The translations under genes were made by a program, and so were the position numbers. DNA of 64,000 bases from the NCBI GenBank assembly GCA_958366705.1, contig CATXCB010000003.1, forward strand, positions 1 through 64,000, read 5' to 3'. Below are positions 44,305 through 52,968 of the stretch, in pieces. Each line of letters begins with the position of its first letter. Within the stretch, counting starts at the first letter, position 1. This stretch comes from an uncultured bacterium (GTDB lineage: Bacteria; Cyanobacteriota; Vampirovibrionia; Gastranaerophilales; Gastranaerophilaceae). A model generated the notes under the pieces. It was not told where the DNA came from. It saw only the letters and a list, made by a program, of their open reading frames with translations, and did not search any database.

Positions 44305-45434
44305 TTTATTTTAGCCCTCATATTTACTGTATCTTTTATCCATTCAATAATTTTGTCTTCAGATTCTTTTGAATATTCAAGTTCAAAAATGTTTTTTCTG
44401 TTTGGGTCAATTGCTTTGAGTGAAAAACCTTTTGAAACTTTCATTTCTGATATGACATCAAACCTGTATCTTTCTTTAAAATTTGTATAAAGAATTATTT
44501 GTAAATTGTTTATACCCGACAGAATCTCAGATAAACCACTTCTCAAACTGATAATTGCCAACGCTTTGTGTGCAATAGCATATGCCTCTTCCAGTGTCAT
44601 ATCTTTTGAATTTCTAATAATTTTTATATTTAATTCTTTTTCAAGTTTATCCCAGAATTTTTTGTCAATATTTTCGCAGGTGGTTGCATCAGTTGATAAA
44701 AATACAAATTTTTTTATGTTATTTTTTTGTAAATAATCTCTTGTTCTTTTTTTTAATTCTTGAGATATTTTTACATTATTTGAGTTGGAGATATTCTTTT
44801 TAGAAATATTAAAAAAGTTGTATATTTCAGACATATAATGGCAATGCCCGTTTCTTATTTTTTCTTCAGTATTGGTATAGAATTTCATTGGGAATGCTAC
44901 ATACACATATTGTTCTCCAACCAACATAACTTTATTATTGATTTCGTAATGAAGATTTGTTGTATAGATTCTATCAATATTTGGGGTAAGCATATTGATA
45001 AGATTTAGATGATATTTTTTTGTCGCAATTATCAGTGGTACATCAGATTTTAAGATTAGATTATTTAATATGAATTTAAGAAAAAGATATGCTTCTCCTA
45101 AATTGGATTTTAGAATAAATATTTTATTGTATTTAGGATTTACAATTTTCTTTAAGATTTTTTTTGTTTCTTCTTCCTTGCCTGTTATTCTTTTAAATGT
45201 GTTTAAAACTTTAAGCTCTATTATATCAAGATTTTCTATTCGCTCTAAAAGTGGCAAATTAAATAATTTAGTAATCCTATATTCTGTATAATTTTCATAT
45301 TTTTTTGTCTTTGACAGTATTCTGAGTATAGTTTTATATTTATAATTATAGCTTTTTGTAATAGTACAAACTGGTATACCAAATATTTGGTATATTTCTT
45401 CTTTTTGTTTTTTTATTTTTTTTATAATACTCAT
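44301..45434 (-). CDS. Glycosyltransferase-like protein, GT-B type (family uncertain)
   Basis: 377 residues, very rich in Lys, Ile and Asn. The C-terminal half resembles GT-B/heptosyltransferase-like enzymes: KKFVFLSTDATTCENIDKKF, MTLEEAYAIAHKALAIISLRSGLSEILSGI (LRSG motif shared with the 39726 gene). The N-terminal half is highly diverged. Soluble; probably acts at the inner membrane in glycan assembly. The higher AT content than its neighbours could reflect transfer or weak constraint. ATGA overlap with the downstream fusion gene; 16 bp from the ABC exporter. Confidence 0.6.
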   Translation of the reverse strand: MSIIKKIKKQKEEIYQIFGIPVCTITKSYNYKYKTILRILSKTKKYENYTEYRITKLFNLPLLERIENLDIIELKVLNTFKRITGKEEETKKILKKIVNPKYNKIFILKSNLGEAYLFLKFILNNLILKSDVPLIIATKKYHLNLINMLTPNIDRIYTTNLHYEINNKVMLVGEQYVYVAFPMKFYTNTEEKIRNGHCHYMSEIYNFFNISKKNISNSNNVKISQELKKRTRDYLQKNNIKKFVFLSTDATTCENIDKKFWDKLEKELNIKIIRNSKDMTLEEAYAIAHKALAIISLRSGLSEILSGINNLQIILYTNFKERYRFDVISEMKVSKGFSLKAIDPNRKNIFELEYSKESEDKIIEWIKDTVNMRAKIK

Positions 45435-45450
45435 TTAACTGTTCCTGCTT

Positions 45451-47235
45451 TTAAAGCTCTATTAAATCCTGTTTTTTAAATTGTGCATCATATAAAGATT
45501 TGTACGCGCCATTTTCTATATGAAGCAATTCATCATGTGTTCCTTGTTCAACAATATGTCCTTTATTAACTACAATAATTTTGTCGGCATTTTTTATTGT
45601 TGACAACCTGTGCGCTATAACAAAAACAGTTTTATCTTTCATTAAATTATCAATAGCTTTTTGTACGACGGCTTCAGCTTTATTATCCAGAGCACTTGTT
45701 GCTTCATCAAGAACAACTATAGGGGCATTTTTTATAAATGCACGTGCTATTGCAATCCTTTGCTTTTGGCCTCCTGATAGTCTGATTCCGCGTTCTCCGA
45801 TTTGTGTATCAAGACCTTTTTCCAGACTTGCGATGAATTCATCTAAAAATGCCATTTTTACCGCTTGATTAATTTCTTCGTCAGTAGCATTTTCTTTTCC
45901 TAGTAGAATATTTTCTTTTATCGTACCTGAAAATAGGAAGTTATCCTGAAAAACAACTGCAATATTCTGGCGTAGTGAATGTAATTTGAATTTGTTGATA
46001 TTAACACCGTCAAATAGAATTTCACCGCGTTCAATATTATAGAATCTAGGCAGCAGGTTAACTAATGTTGTTTTACCTCCGCCAGAATTACCGACAAATG
46101 CGGTTGTAGTGCCGGCTTTTACTTTAAAGTTGATATTCTCCAATACATCCGGCAGTTTTTTACCATAACTGAATGAGATATTTCTATATTCAATTGAGTC
46201 ATTTAGTCCATTCATTTCAATACTTTCAGGGGCATTCTGGATTCCAGGTTTTCTATTTAGCATACTGAATATTCTGTCTATAGCCATGAATGAAAACTGA
46301 ACATCGTTCAAGTTATTACCTAAATTTTTAATAGGGGTATATAGCATAATCAATGCAGTAATAAATGATACAAAATTACCGCTGGTTATTGATTTTGTTA
46401 CGATTAAATGGCTTCCGTAGCCAATGGCTGCACCGATACCGATGGATACAATTATATGCATCATTGGGGATAGCCAGGATGTTCTTTGTGTAATTTTAAT
46501 TCGGAAATTGAAAATGTTATTGAGTACATTATTAAATTTATGCATTTGTACATTCTCAAGGTTAAATGAAGTAATGGTTTTATTTCCGGAATAAGTTTCA
46601 TTATATATTGTAATAATTTGCGAACCAGCAGCTACAGATTTATTCATTACTTCTTTTATTCGTTCACGAATTCTTGCCAGCGGTAGAAATGCACAACCAA
46701 GTACTGTGATTGCAATTATTGAAAGCTGCCATGAATTATAGATTAAAACAGCAATCAATGAAATTGAAGAAAAAAGACGTGAAGTAAATGTTTTTAGATT
46801 TGCTAGTAATCCATTACATGCTAGGTCTGCATCTTTATTAAATCTGTAAATAATATCTCCGGATTTTCTTGCATCGAAGAATGAAGTTTCATAGCTTAGC
46901 AATTTTCTGTATAAGTCTCGTTTTAGAGCATTTGTAATTTTACCGCCAACCCATGTATTTAGATATGTTGCCATGTAATTTAGAAATCCCTGTATACAGG
47001 TAAATAAAACAATTCCAAGTGGAATGTACCATGGTGATTGGATTGATTTATCAATCATTACGATGTCCATATAAGGTTTTAATGCAAGAGCTATAACTGC
47101 ATCTAATGCACCTATTGGTATACAAATTACTATTGCCATTAATGCTCTAAACCAATATGGTTTTATGTATGGCCACATACGTTGATAATTTTTGACAAAC
47201 TCAATTTTTGCCACTTTTTTTTGAACTTTTTCCAT
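45451..47235 (-). CDS. ABC exporter, MsbA/lipid-flippase-like half-transporter
   Basis: 594 residues: six-helix membrane domain (about 25-330; conserved EXE-like stretches and FNKDADLACNGLLANLKTF) and an ATPase domain (about 345-585) with Walker A GNSGGGKTT, Q-loop VFQDNFLFSGTI, signature LSGGQKQRIAIARA, Walker B IVVLDEATSALD and H-loop IAHRLST. Works as a homodimer. In this cluster it most likely flips a lipid-linked glycan or glycolipid across the inner membrane. It starts a sub-block 130 bp downstream of the pyruvyl-transferase gene. Confidence 0.93.
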   Translation of the reverse strand: MEKVQKKVAKIEFVKNYQRMWPYIKPYWFRALMAIVICIPIGALDAVIALALKPYMDIVMIDKSIQSPWYIPLGIVLFTCIQGFLNYMATYLNTWVGGKITNALKRDLYRKLLSYETSFFDARKSGDIIYRFNKDADLACNGLLANLKTFTSRLFSSISLIAVLIYNSWQLSIIAITVLGCAFLPLARIRERIKEVMNKSVAAGSQIITIYNETYSGNKTITSFNLENVQMHKFNNVLNNIFNFRIKITQRTSWLSPMMHIIVSIGIGAAIGYGSHLIVTKSITSGNFVSFITALIMLYTPIKNLGNNLNDVQFSFMAIDRIFSMLNRKPGIQNAPESIEMNGLNDSIEYRNISFSYGKKLPDVLENINFKVKAGTTTAFVGNSGGGKTTLVNLLPRFYNIERGEILFDGVNINKFKLHSLRQNIAVVFQDNFLFSGTIKENILLGKENATDEEINQAVKMAFLDEFIASLEKGLDTQIGERGIRLSGGQKQRIAIARAFIKNAPIVVLDEATSALDNKAEAVVQKAIDNLMKDKTVFVIAHRLSTIKNADKIIVVNKGHIVEQGTHDELLHIENGAYKSLYDAQFKKQDLIEL

Positions 47236-47364
47236 TAAAATTTATCCCAATAATTATCTCTACTTAGAACAATTTTAATATGGTAAACTTTAAAATAGTC
47301 TTGTTGTATGGAAAAAATTAGCCATGCGGGTAATGTTTTGTTAATATAAGTTTACAATAATATT

Positions 47365-48378
47365 TTAGTTTATAGCTCTGTTAAATCCGCTCCAATCAAA
47401 GGTTTTAGAGCTAACTAAAGAGCTAATTTGTTCAATATTTTGATTTTTTAAGTTTTTAAACTCGTCTTTAAAATTATTTTTCATATCTATCACCGGCAAT
47501 TGAAATTCTTTTGCAATTTTTGCGACTTTTATGTCGTAGTTTATGGCTAAAATTTTACATTTAGCGAGAAGTCCAATAATTATTGCGTGAAATCTCATTG
47601 CAATAAGATATTCTGATTTTGAAATTTTAGATATTATTTCTTCATTTGTTAAGTTTGAATAAATAGTTGTTTTCATGTCAGGATTGAGCAAATTAACAGC
47701 TTTTTGAAATCTTTTGCATATTTCAAGGTCAATTGCGTCTTGAAATGAATATATTTCAAGATTTTTATCGGAAAATACGTTACACACCTGTTGTGCCAAT
47801 CTGTCAATAAAATCTTCATTCATGGTTCTAAAATCTCTAAGTTGGACGGCAACAGTATTGGTTTTTGAAGAGAAATCCACATCAGTAGAAAAAATAGGAT
47901 CGCACACCAAATCTGAATTTATGTTCCAGCTTTTTAAGAGGTCGTAGCTTTTTTCATCTCTGACACTGATATATGTACAGTGTTTAAGCAATTGCTTTGT
48001 CAATATTTTCCCAGCCATGCTGTTAATTGGACCTATTCCCTGAGCAAAAATAATAACTTTTTTCCTTAGAAAAAGCCCGATAGCTATAACTACAAGATAA
48101 TATATAAGACTTTTTACACTTGTCACATCCTGTAATAAACTGCCTCCACCTGATATCAGAACATCAGATTTTGATATAGCGCCTATAATATTTCTAAAAT
48201 TAAAAGTTTTTATACTTCTGATATGTTTATAATTTTTTAAAGTATATTGCGGATCAGATGATATAACAGTAACGCGATGTTTATCTTGCTGTAATTTGTT
48301 AACCAGTACAGATAAAATTGCTTCATCTCCGAAGTTTTTAAATCCAAAGTAACCTGATAAAACAAATCTTTTTTTCAT
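47365..48378 (-). CDS. csaB: Polysaccharide pyruvyl transferase (CsaB-type)
   Basis: 337 residues. Begins LSGYFGFKNFGDEAILSVLV, then VLISGGGSLLQDVTS, FAQGIGPINS and SVRDEKSYDLL, and later MRFHAIIIGLLAKCKILAINYD, all hallmarks of CsaB, which adds pyruvate ketals to cell-wall polymers so that SLH-domain proteins can bind. It is a different subtype from the pyruvyl-transferase domain of the 37426 fusion. Overlaps the upstream kinase gene by one base. No SLH-domain protein is encoded in this window. Confidence 0.92.
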   Translation of the reverse strand: MKKRFVLSGYFGFKNFGDEAILSVLVNKLQQDKHRVTVISSDPQYTLKNYKHIRSIKTFNFRNIIGAISKSDVLISGGGSLLQDVTSVKSLIYYLVVIAIGLFLRKKVIIFAQGIGPINSMAGKILTKQLLKHCTYISVRDEKSYDLLKSWNINSDLVCDPIFSTDVDFSSKTNTVAVQLRDFRTMNEDFIDRLAQQVCNVFSDKNLEIYSFQDAIDLEICKRFQKAVNLLNPDMKTTIYSNLTNEEIISKISKSEYLIAMRFHAIIIGLLAKCKILAINYDIKVAKIAKEFQLPVIDMKNNFKDEFKNLKNQNIEQISSLVSSKTFDWSGFNRAIN

Positions 48379-49325
48379 TAATACTCTCCGGTATTATATA
48401 TTTTATAAACTTCATCGTGGTAAGGTATTGATTTTATTGCTCCTATTCCCTGAGCTTGCAGACCTGCATCAATAGATGCTATTTTTGCAGCTTCAACAGG
48501 TGAATATCCTTTTGCTATAGAATGCAGAAATGCACCATTAAATGCATCACCTGAAGAGGTAGTATCAACAATGTTTTCTGTGTAGAAAGGTATAAAGTTT
48601 AAATTTCCCTGATGCTTGACAAAATATCCTTTATCATGGCTTGATTTTATAACAATAATTTGAACTCCGTTATCCGCAAGATGTTTTATTATGTTTTCAA
48701 GAGATTCAATGTCAAAGATACTTTTAGCGTCATACTTAGAGCTCATTAGTAATATATCAGTCAGGGGAAGTATCTCATCAAAAAATTCTTTTGCATCTTC
48801 TGATGTTGTAACAATAGCTGAGTAATTCGGGTCATATGCTGTTGTGACGCCATTGTTTTTAGCTATTTCAAAAGCTTTTTTTACTGCTTCACGAGATTTC
48901 ATCGATAAAGATTGTGTAACACCTGAGGCATAAACAATTTTTGAACTTCTTATATATTCTTCATCAATGTCATCTATTGATAACTGTGCAGGTGCAATCT
49001 TTTTTCTATAGTATTCAAATTCTTTATCATGAACAGATGTTCTAGAGACCATGTATAACCCGTTTTTTTCTTCAACAACTTTTACATGTTTGGTATCTAG
49101 TCCTTCTTTTTCCCAGCTGGAAAGCATGTATTCTTTAAAAGAATCGTTGCCCAGACAGGTGATAAATCCAACATTTGAATTTAGTCTTTTCGCTGCAACT
49201 GCTACAACTAAAGAGTCTCCTCCGTAATATTTGTGAAGACATTCTGCATCTTTGAGTTTTTGGTTTGTAGAAAATTCAATCAGACTTTCTCCGATTGTTA
49301 TCAAGTCAAATTTGTTTTCTGGCAT
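48378..49325 (-). CDS. PfkB-family kinase, 2-keto-3-deoxygluconate-kinase-like
   Basis: 315 residues. ITIGESLIEFSTNQ at the start, the glycine-rich substrate region YYGGDSLVVAVAAKRL, NPYDPNYSAI-like AYDPNYSA, and the catalytic DTTSSGDAFNGAFLHSI with Asp as base. The closest family pattern is KdgK, and the adjacent KDPG-aldolase gene (3-bp gap) supports KDG as substrate. This pair would give pyruvate and glyceraldehyde-3-P from uronate- or gluconate-derived KDG. Its place at the head of a glycan operon is odd. Confidence 0.85.
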   Translation of the reverse strand: MPENKFDLITIGESLIEFSTNQKLKDAECLHKYYGGDSLVVAVAAKRLNSNVGFITCLGNDSFKEYMLSSWEKEGLDTKHVKVVEEKNGLYMVSRTSVHDKEFEYYRKKIAPAQLSIDDIDEEYIRSSKIVYASGVTQSLSMKSREAVKKAFEIAKNNGVTTAYDPNYSAIVTTSEDAKEFFDEILPLTDILLMSSKYDAKSIFDIESLENIIKHLADNGVQIIVIKSSHDKGYFVKHQGNLNFIPFYTENIVDTTSSGDAFNGAFLHSIAKGYSPVEAAKIASIDAGLQAQGIGAIKSIPYHDEVYKIYNTGEY

Positions 49326-49328
49326 AAT

Positions 49329-49928
49329 TTATCTTATTTGCTCCAATAAATTTTTTGCTCGTTTTGTGATTTCTGCATAAGAATCAGCATTAGTAAGATT
49401 TCTGCCAACTCCTACTGCAACCGCACCTGCTTTGATATATTCCGGTACTTCTTCTAATTTTACATTCCCTTGAGGAATAATATTCAAAAATGGCATTGGT
49501 CTAAGCAGATTTTCAATATACTCAACACCGCCCATAGCAGTAATAGGATATATTTTTACAAGAGGAATTCTTGATTTCCATGCTGTATATGCCTCGTTAG
49601 CTGTTGATGTCCCGGCAATAAAAGGCAAACGCTTGTCTTTAGATATTTTTAGCAAATTATGCTGAAATATTGGTGAAGATATAATCTTTGCACCGGAGTC
49701 AATAGCTGCCTGAGCTTGAATTGATGTGATTATACCTCCGGCACATATTATTGCATCGTTAGATAATGCTTTAATTGCGTTAAATATGCTTGGAGTTTCC
49801 ACATTAATCTCCATAATATTTAAGCCGCCGTCTATAAGCGCTTTTGCTGTATCTATTACTACTTGGGTATCTGCGCTTCTAATAATTGGCAATACTTTGT
49901 TTTTTGAAAGTTCATCAATTAAATTCAT
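49329..49928 (-). CDS. eda: KDPG/KHG aldolase family protein
   Basis: Class I aldolase, TIM barrel, 199 residues. The Schiff-base Lys lies in LVKIYPI (K125) and the catalytic Glu in MEINVET (E40). Two loops differ from the E. coli enzyme: GAGTV reads CAGGI, and the phosphate-binding PTGGI reads PQGNV. These substitutions may change substrate preference among 2-keto-3-deoxy acids. It is the first gene of the leftward block; the divergent cyclase gene starts 66 bp away, so the promoter region is short and shared. Confidence 0.87.
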   Translation of the reverse strand: MNLIDELSKNKVLPIIRSADTQVVIDTAKALIDGGLNIMEINVETPSIFNAIKALSNDAIICAGGIITSIQAQAAIDSGAKIISSPIFQHNLLKISKDKRLPFIAGTSTANEAYTAWKSRIPLVKIYPITAMGGVEYIENLLRPMPFLNIIPQGNVKLEEVPEYIKAGAVAVGVGRNLTNADSYAEITKRAKNLLEQIR

Positions 49929-49994
49929 TTTAATATCTATCCTTTTTTTTGAATTTATTATATCATAAAATAAAACTTTGACCGGGGGAGTATT

Positions 49995-51983
49995 ATGAAA
50001 AAATTAAAAAACAAGTTCTTTTATATAAATTCTTGTTTCTTATACATAGCATTAATATTTGTATTTTTTATATTTACAATAATGTTTGTGGAACAATATG
50101 CTACGAGTTTTTTGGTTTCAAAATTTGCTGCTAATAAAGCTGTTTCTCCTGATATTGTTGAAATTGTTGTTGATGAAACTTCTATGCGGGAATATAAATG
50201 GCCATGGGCGCGCGAACTTTACACTGATATGCTGGATTATTTTCATAGTTATGCAAAGCCAAAAGTTGTTGGGTTTGACATGATTGTAACCTCTTTTGAT
50301 AGTTCAAAACCGGAAGATATTGATTTTGCAAAGCAGATTTCAAAAATGGATAATTTTGTATACGGATTTGTTCCGGAAACTGTTGATAATCCATCAAAAA
50401 ATCCTTTTTTAACTAAATTTAAAGACAGGCATTCTTTGAAATTAAGTGCTAGTCAAGAGCAGTTATCTACAGCGTATAATTCTTTTGTTAATCCTCCCGG
50501 TGAGCTTTTTGATGCTGTCAAAAATTTTGGATCTCTTATGTTAGAGGGCGCAAATGGTTCAGGTTATATTTTTTCTACTGTCAGTACCCTAAAAATAGGT
50601 GATTCATATTATCCGTCGCTTCCATTAAGGATGTACATGCTTTTTAACAATACAAATAAAGTTGTACTGGATAATGATTATATTATTTATCCGGAAACAG
50701 GATTGAAAATTCCATACATATATAATTCTGACGGTCTTTTGAAAACTTATTTAAGATATTATCCTAATTACGAGAAAGGTAATATTGTTACAGATTATTC
50801 TCATCAAAATATTTCAGCTTCGCGTATTGTGGATTCGTATAAGGCGCTAAAAGCCGGCATTACCCCTGTTACAAATCCTGATATGTATGATATAAAGACT
50901 GGAAAATATATAAATCCGGAATTCTTTAAAGATAAAGCAGTTATTATAGGTGCTAATATATCCGGTCCGACAGCCGATGTTTTGAAATCTCCTATGTCAG
51001 ACAGGCATCCGGGGGTTGATATTCAGGCATCAGCTCTTGATAATCTTTTTAATGCACATTTCTTAAAATTTGCAGGATTGGGAGTGAATTTCTTATCTTT
51101 TCTTATATTAGCATTAGTTGCTTTTATTTTTATATTGAGATTTCGCTTTTTTAGAGGAATATTGTCAATTATTGTTTTTGATATTGCATACCTTTTGTTG
51201 GTATTTTCTTGTGCTTCCAAAGGTTATATTATGAGTTATGCCGTTCCGCTTGTCAGCCAATTTGTTACTGCTATTTTTGCATATTCATTTAAATTTATTT
51301 CAGAAAATAGAAATAAAGAAAAAATAAAACAAGCAATGGGTAAATATCTTTCTCAAGATGTTATGAAAAATGTAGTGAGAAATATTGATGATTTGAAACT
51401 TGGAGGAAAAAGAGCCATTGTTACTGTTTTATTCTCGGATATTAGGGGATTTACCAGTTTAAGTGAAAAAATGTCTGCAGAGGAAGTTTCAATGATATTA
51501 AATGAATATTTTGCGGAAATGGAACCAATTATTAGTAAATACAATGGTGTTATTAATAAATTTATTGGTGATGCAGTTATGGCAATATTTGGAGAGCCTA
51601 TACAGGATATGAATCATGCTCAAAATGCTGTGAAGTGTGCCTATGAAATGCTAAAAAAAGTTGAATACCTTCGAGAAAAATGGTTATTTGAGGGTAAACC
51701 AAAGATTGAAATCGGTGTTGGTATAAATACAGGTGAAGTATTTATTGGAAATATCGGAACAGAAACACGTATGGAATATACTGTTATAGGAGATACTGTT
51801 AATCTGGCAAGCAGAATTGAAAGCTATAATAAAGTGTATAAAACAAATTTACTTGTCAGCAGTTCAACTTACGCATCAATTGCGGATATCGCTGATGTTA
51901 TAAAAATTTCGGAAGTTCAAATTCGTGGTAAGGCAAAGAAAATGAACATATATGAAGTACTGAGAATAGATAAAGACAGATAA
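49995..51983 (+). CDS. CHASE2 domain adenylate cyclase
   Basis: 662 residues. N-terminal helix (about 10-32), extracytoplasmic CHASE2 sensor (about 50-345; VEIVVDETSMREYKWPWARE, VVGFDMIVT), three membrane helices (about 352-435), and a class III cyclase domain (about 465-655). Metal-binding Asp in LFSDIRGFTSL and KFIGDAVMAIFGEP, substrate Lys in NKFIGD, Thr in EYTVIGDTVNLASRIE (adenine-specific type), and transition-state Asn/Arg in the same motif. It should make cAMP in response to an external signal. RBS GGGGGAG; the prepilin module follows after 14 bp. Confidence 0.93.
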   Translation: MKKLKNKFFYINSCFLYIALIFVFFIFTIMFVEQYATSFLVSKFAANKAVSPDIVEIVVDETSMREYKWPWARELYTDMLDYFHSYAKPKVVGFDMIVTSFDSSKPEDIDFAKQISKMDNFVYGFVPETVDNPSKNPFLTKFKDRHSLKLSASQEQLSTAYNSFVNPPGELFDAVKNFGSLMLEGANGSGYIFSTVSTLKIGDSYYPSLPLRMYMLFNNTNKVVLDNDYIIYPETGLKIPYIYNSDGLLKTYLRYYPNYEKGNIVTDYSHQNISASRIVDSYKALKAGITPVTNPDMYDIKTGKYINPEFFKDKAVIIGANISGPTADVLKSPMSDRHPGVDIQASALDNLFNAHFLKFAGLGVNFLSFLILALVAFIFILRFRFFRGILSIIVFDIAYLLLVFSCASKGYIMSYAVPLVSQFVTAIFAYSFKFISENRNKEKIKQAMGKYLSQDVMKNVVRNIDDLKLGGKRAIVTVLFSDIRGFTSLSEKMSAEEVSMILNEYFAEMEPIISKYNGVINKFIGDAVMAIFGEPIQDMNHAQNAVKCAYEMLKKVEYLREKWLFEGKPKIEIGVGINTGEVFIGNIGTETRMEYTVIGDTVNLASRIESYNKVYKTNLLVSSSTYASIADIADVIKISEVQIRGKAKKMNIYEVLRIDKDR

Positions 51984-51997
51984 GAAAGGAGCTAAAA

Positions 51998-52039
51998 ATG
52001 CTAAAATTCAGTAATAACAAGAAAATCGGGGGGGGGTAA
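51998..52039 (+). other. Short open frame ending in a G9 tract: probable 5' end of the prepilin gene
   Basis: ATG 51998 has the best RBS around (AAAGGAG, 6 nt). It reads ten codons, then nine G (52028-52036), then TAA. Removing one G joins this start to the downstream frame with no stop codon for the 57 intervening codons up to 52209, giving a prepilin of about 313 residues with a 79-residue leader. As sequenced (G9) the frame is off. It may be a phase-variable tract or a sequencing miscount. Confidence 0.72.
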
Positions 52040-52138
52040 CCTTTTAAAGCTATACTCTGACAGCGTTCTAAGGTCTTTAGGAATATTTATTTTAAATTGT
52101 TTTGCAAATCCAACCTCTCACTGTCATTCTGAACCGGT

Positions 52139-52214
52139 ATGTCACCCTGAACTTGTTTCAGGGTCTCAACCCCATTGCACAACGAAGAGATTCCGAACCA
52201 AGTTCGTAATGACA
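52139..52214. repeat. Dispersed palindromic element, copy inside the prepilin leader
   Basis: Left arm tgtcaccctgaacttgtttc, interior with ttgcacaac and aagagattcc, right arm ttccgaaccaagttcgtaat ending in gaca. Most complete copy in the window. It reads open in the pilin frame (CHPELVSGSQ...). Confidence 0.78.
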
Positions 52215-52940
52215 GTGCTCGCCAAGAATGCAGCATTTACACTTGCCGAAGTCCTCATTACTCTTGGGATAATTGGTGTTGTTGCTGCATTAACTATACC
52301 TGGATTAGTTACTAAATATACCGAAAAAGCTACAGTGTCATCTGTTAAGGCTGTTTTTTCTATGCTATCTCAAGGTTTTCGCTTGGCGATTGATGAGTAT
52401 GGCGAAGTTTCAACTTGGTGCGATATTAAAGCTAGTTCTGACTATGATGATTGTTCTGCTATTATTGCAGAGAAACTTTCTCATTTTGTCAAAATGACAC
52501 CTGTAACAAAATATAATGTAGTTTATAAAAATAGATTTAATAATGTTCATATGACTTTTACTAACAATATATGGGTATTAAATAATGGGACTGTATTGAA
52601 TTTTGCGTCACACAATGGAGATAGATCTCCAAAAGACTGGTGTAAAACAAGTGCATCATCATCACTAGCATCGAGTTTATATTATGGTTCTTGTGGTTAT
52701 ATTTTTCTTGACATAAATGGTGCATCACTACCAAATATTGATGGAAGGGATGTCTTTAAATTGCATATATATTATGATGGTCTAGCTCCTGTTGGTAGAA
52801 AAAGAGACACTATTTGGGTGAATTCTTTTAATGATCAATGTATGGGTAAAAAAGAATTTACGTATTTTGGATCATGTACAGGCTGGGTAATTGAGAAAGA
52901 AAACATGGATTATTTACATTATACTAATTTAACTTATTAA
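52209..52940 (+). CDS. Type IV prepilin/pseudopilin (frame-off start as sequenced)
   Basis: 243 residues from the first in-frame ATG, which lies inside the repeat and has no RBS. The prepilin-peptidase site and N-terminal helix are canonical: NAAFTLAEVLITLGIIGVVA, cleavage after Ala before the Phe, Glu at position 5. The remaining 200 residues form the globular head with six or more Cys (TWCDIKAS, DWCKTS, GSCGYIF, FGSCTGW) and many aromatics. It would be assembled into a pilus or secretion pseudopilus after processing by PilD. The expected translation start is the upstream frame at 51998 after loss of one G. Follows the cAMP cyclase gene. Confidence 0.85.
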   Translation: MTVLAKNAAFTLAEVLITLGIIGVVAALTIPGLVTKYTEKATVSSVKAVFSMLSQGFRLAIDEYGEVSTWCDIKASSDYDDCSAIIAEKLSHFVKMTPVTKYNVVYKNRFNNVHMTFTNNIWVLNNGTVLNFASHNGDRSPKDWCKTSASSSLASSLYYGSCGYIFLDINGASLPNIDGRDVFKLHIYYDGLAPVGRKRDTIWVNSFNDQCMGKKEFTYFGSCTGWVIEKENMDYLHYTNLTY

Positions 52941-52942
52941 AA

Positions 52943-52968
52943 AAGAGAGGCAAATGCCCCTCTTTTTA
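52943..52968. terminator. Bidirectional terminator between prepilin and yajQ
   Basis: agagaggca / tgcccctct (one mismatch) flanked by A and T runs; serves both converging genes. Confidence 0.8.

Noticed and set aside
36602..49928. Glycan block as a recently acquired island
   Set aside because: There is a tRNA-Leu at one end, but no integrase, no direct repeat of the tRNA end and no transposase; composition is only slightly more AT-rich in one gene (44301).
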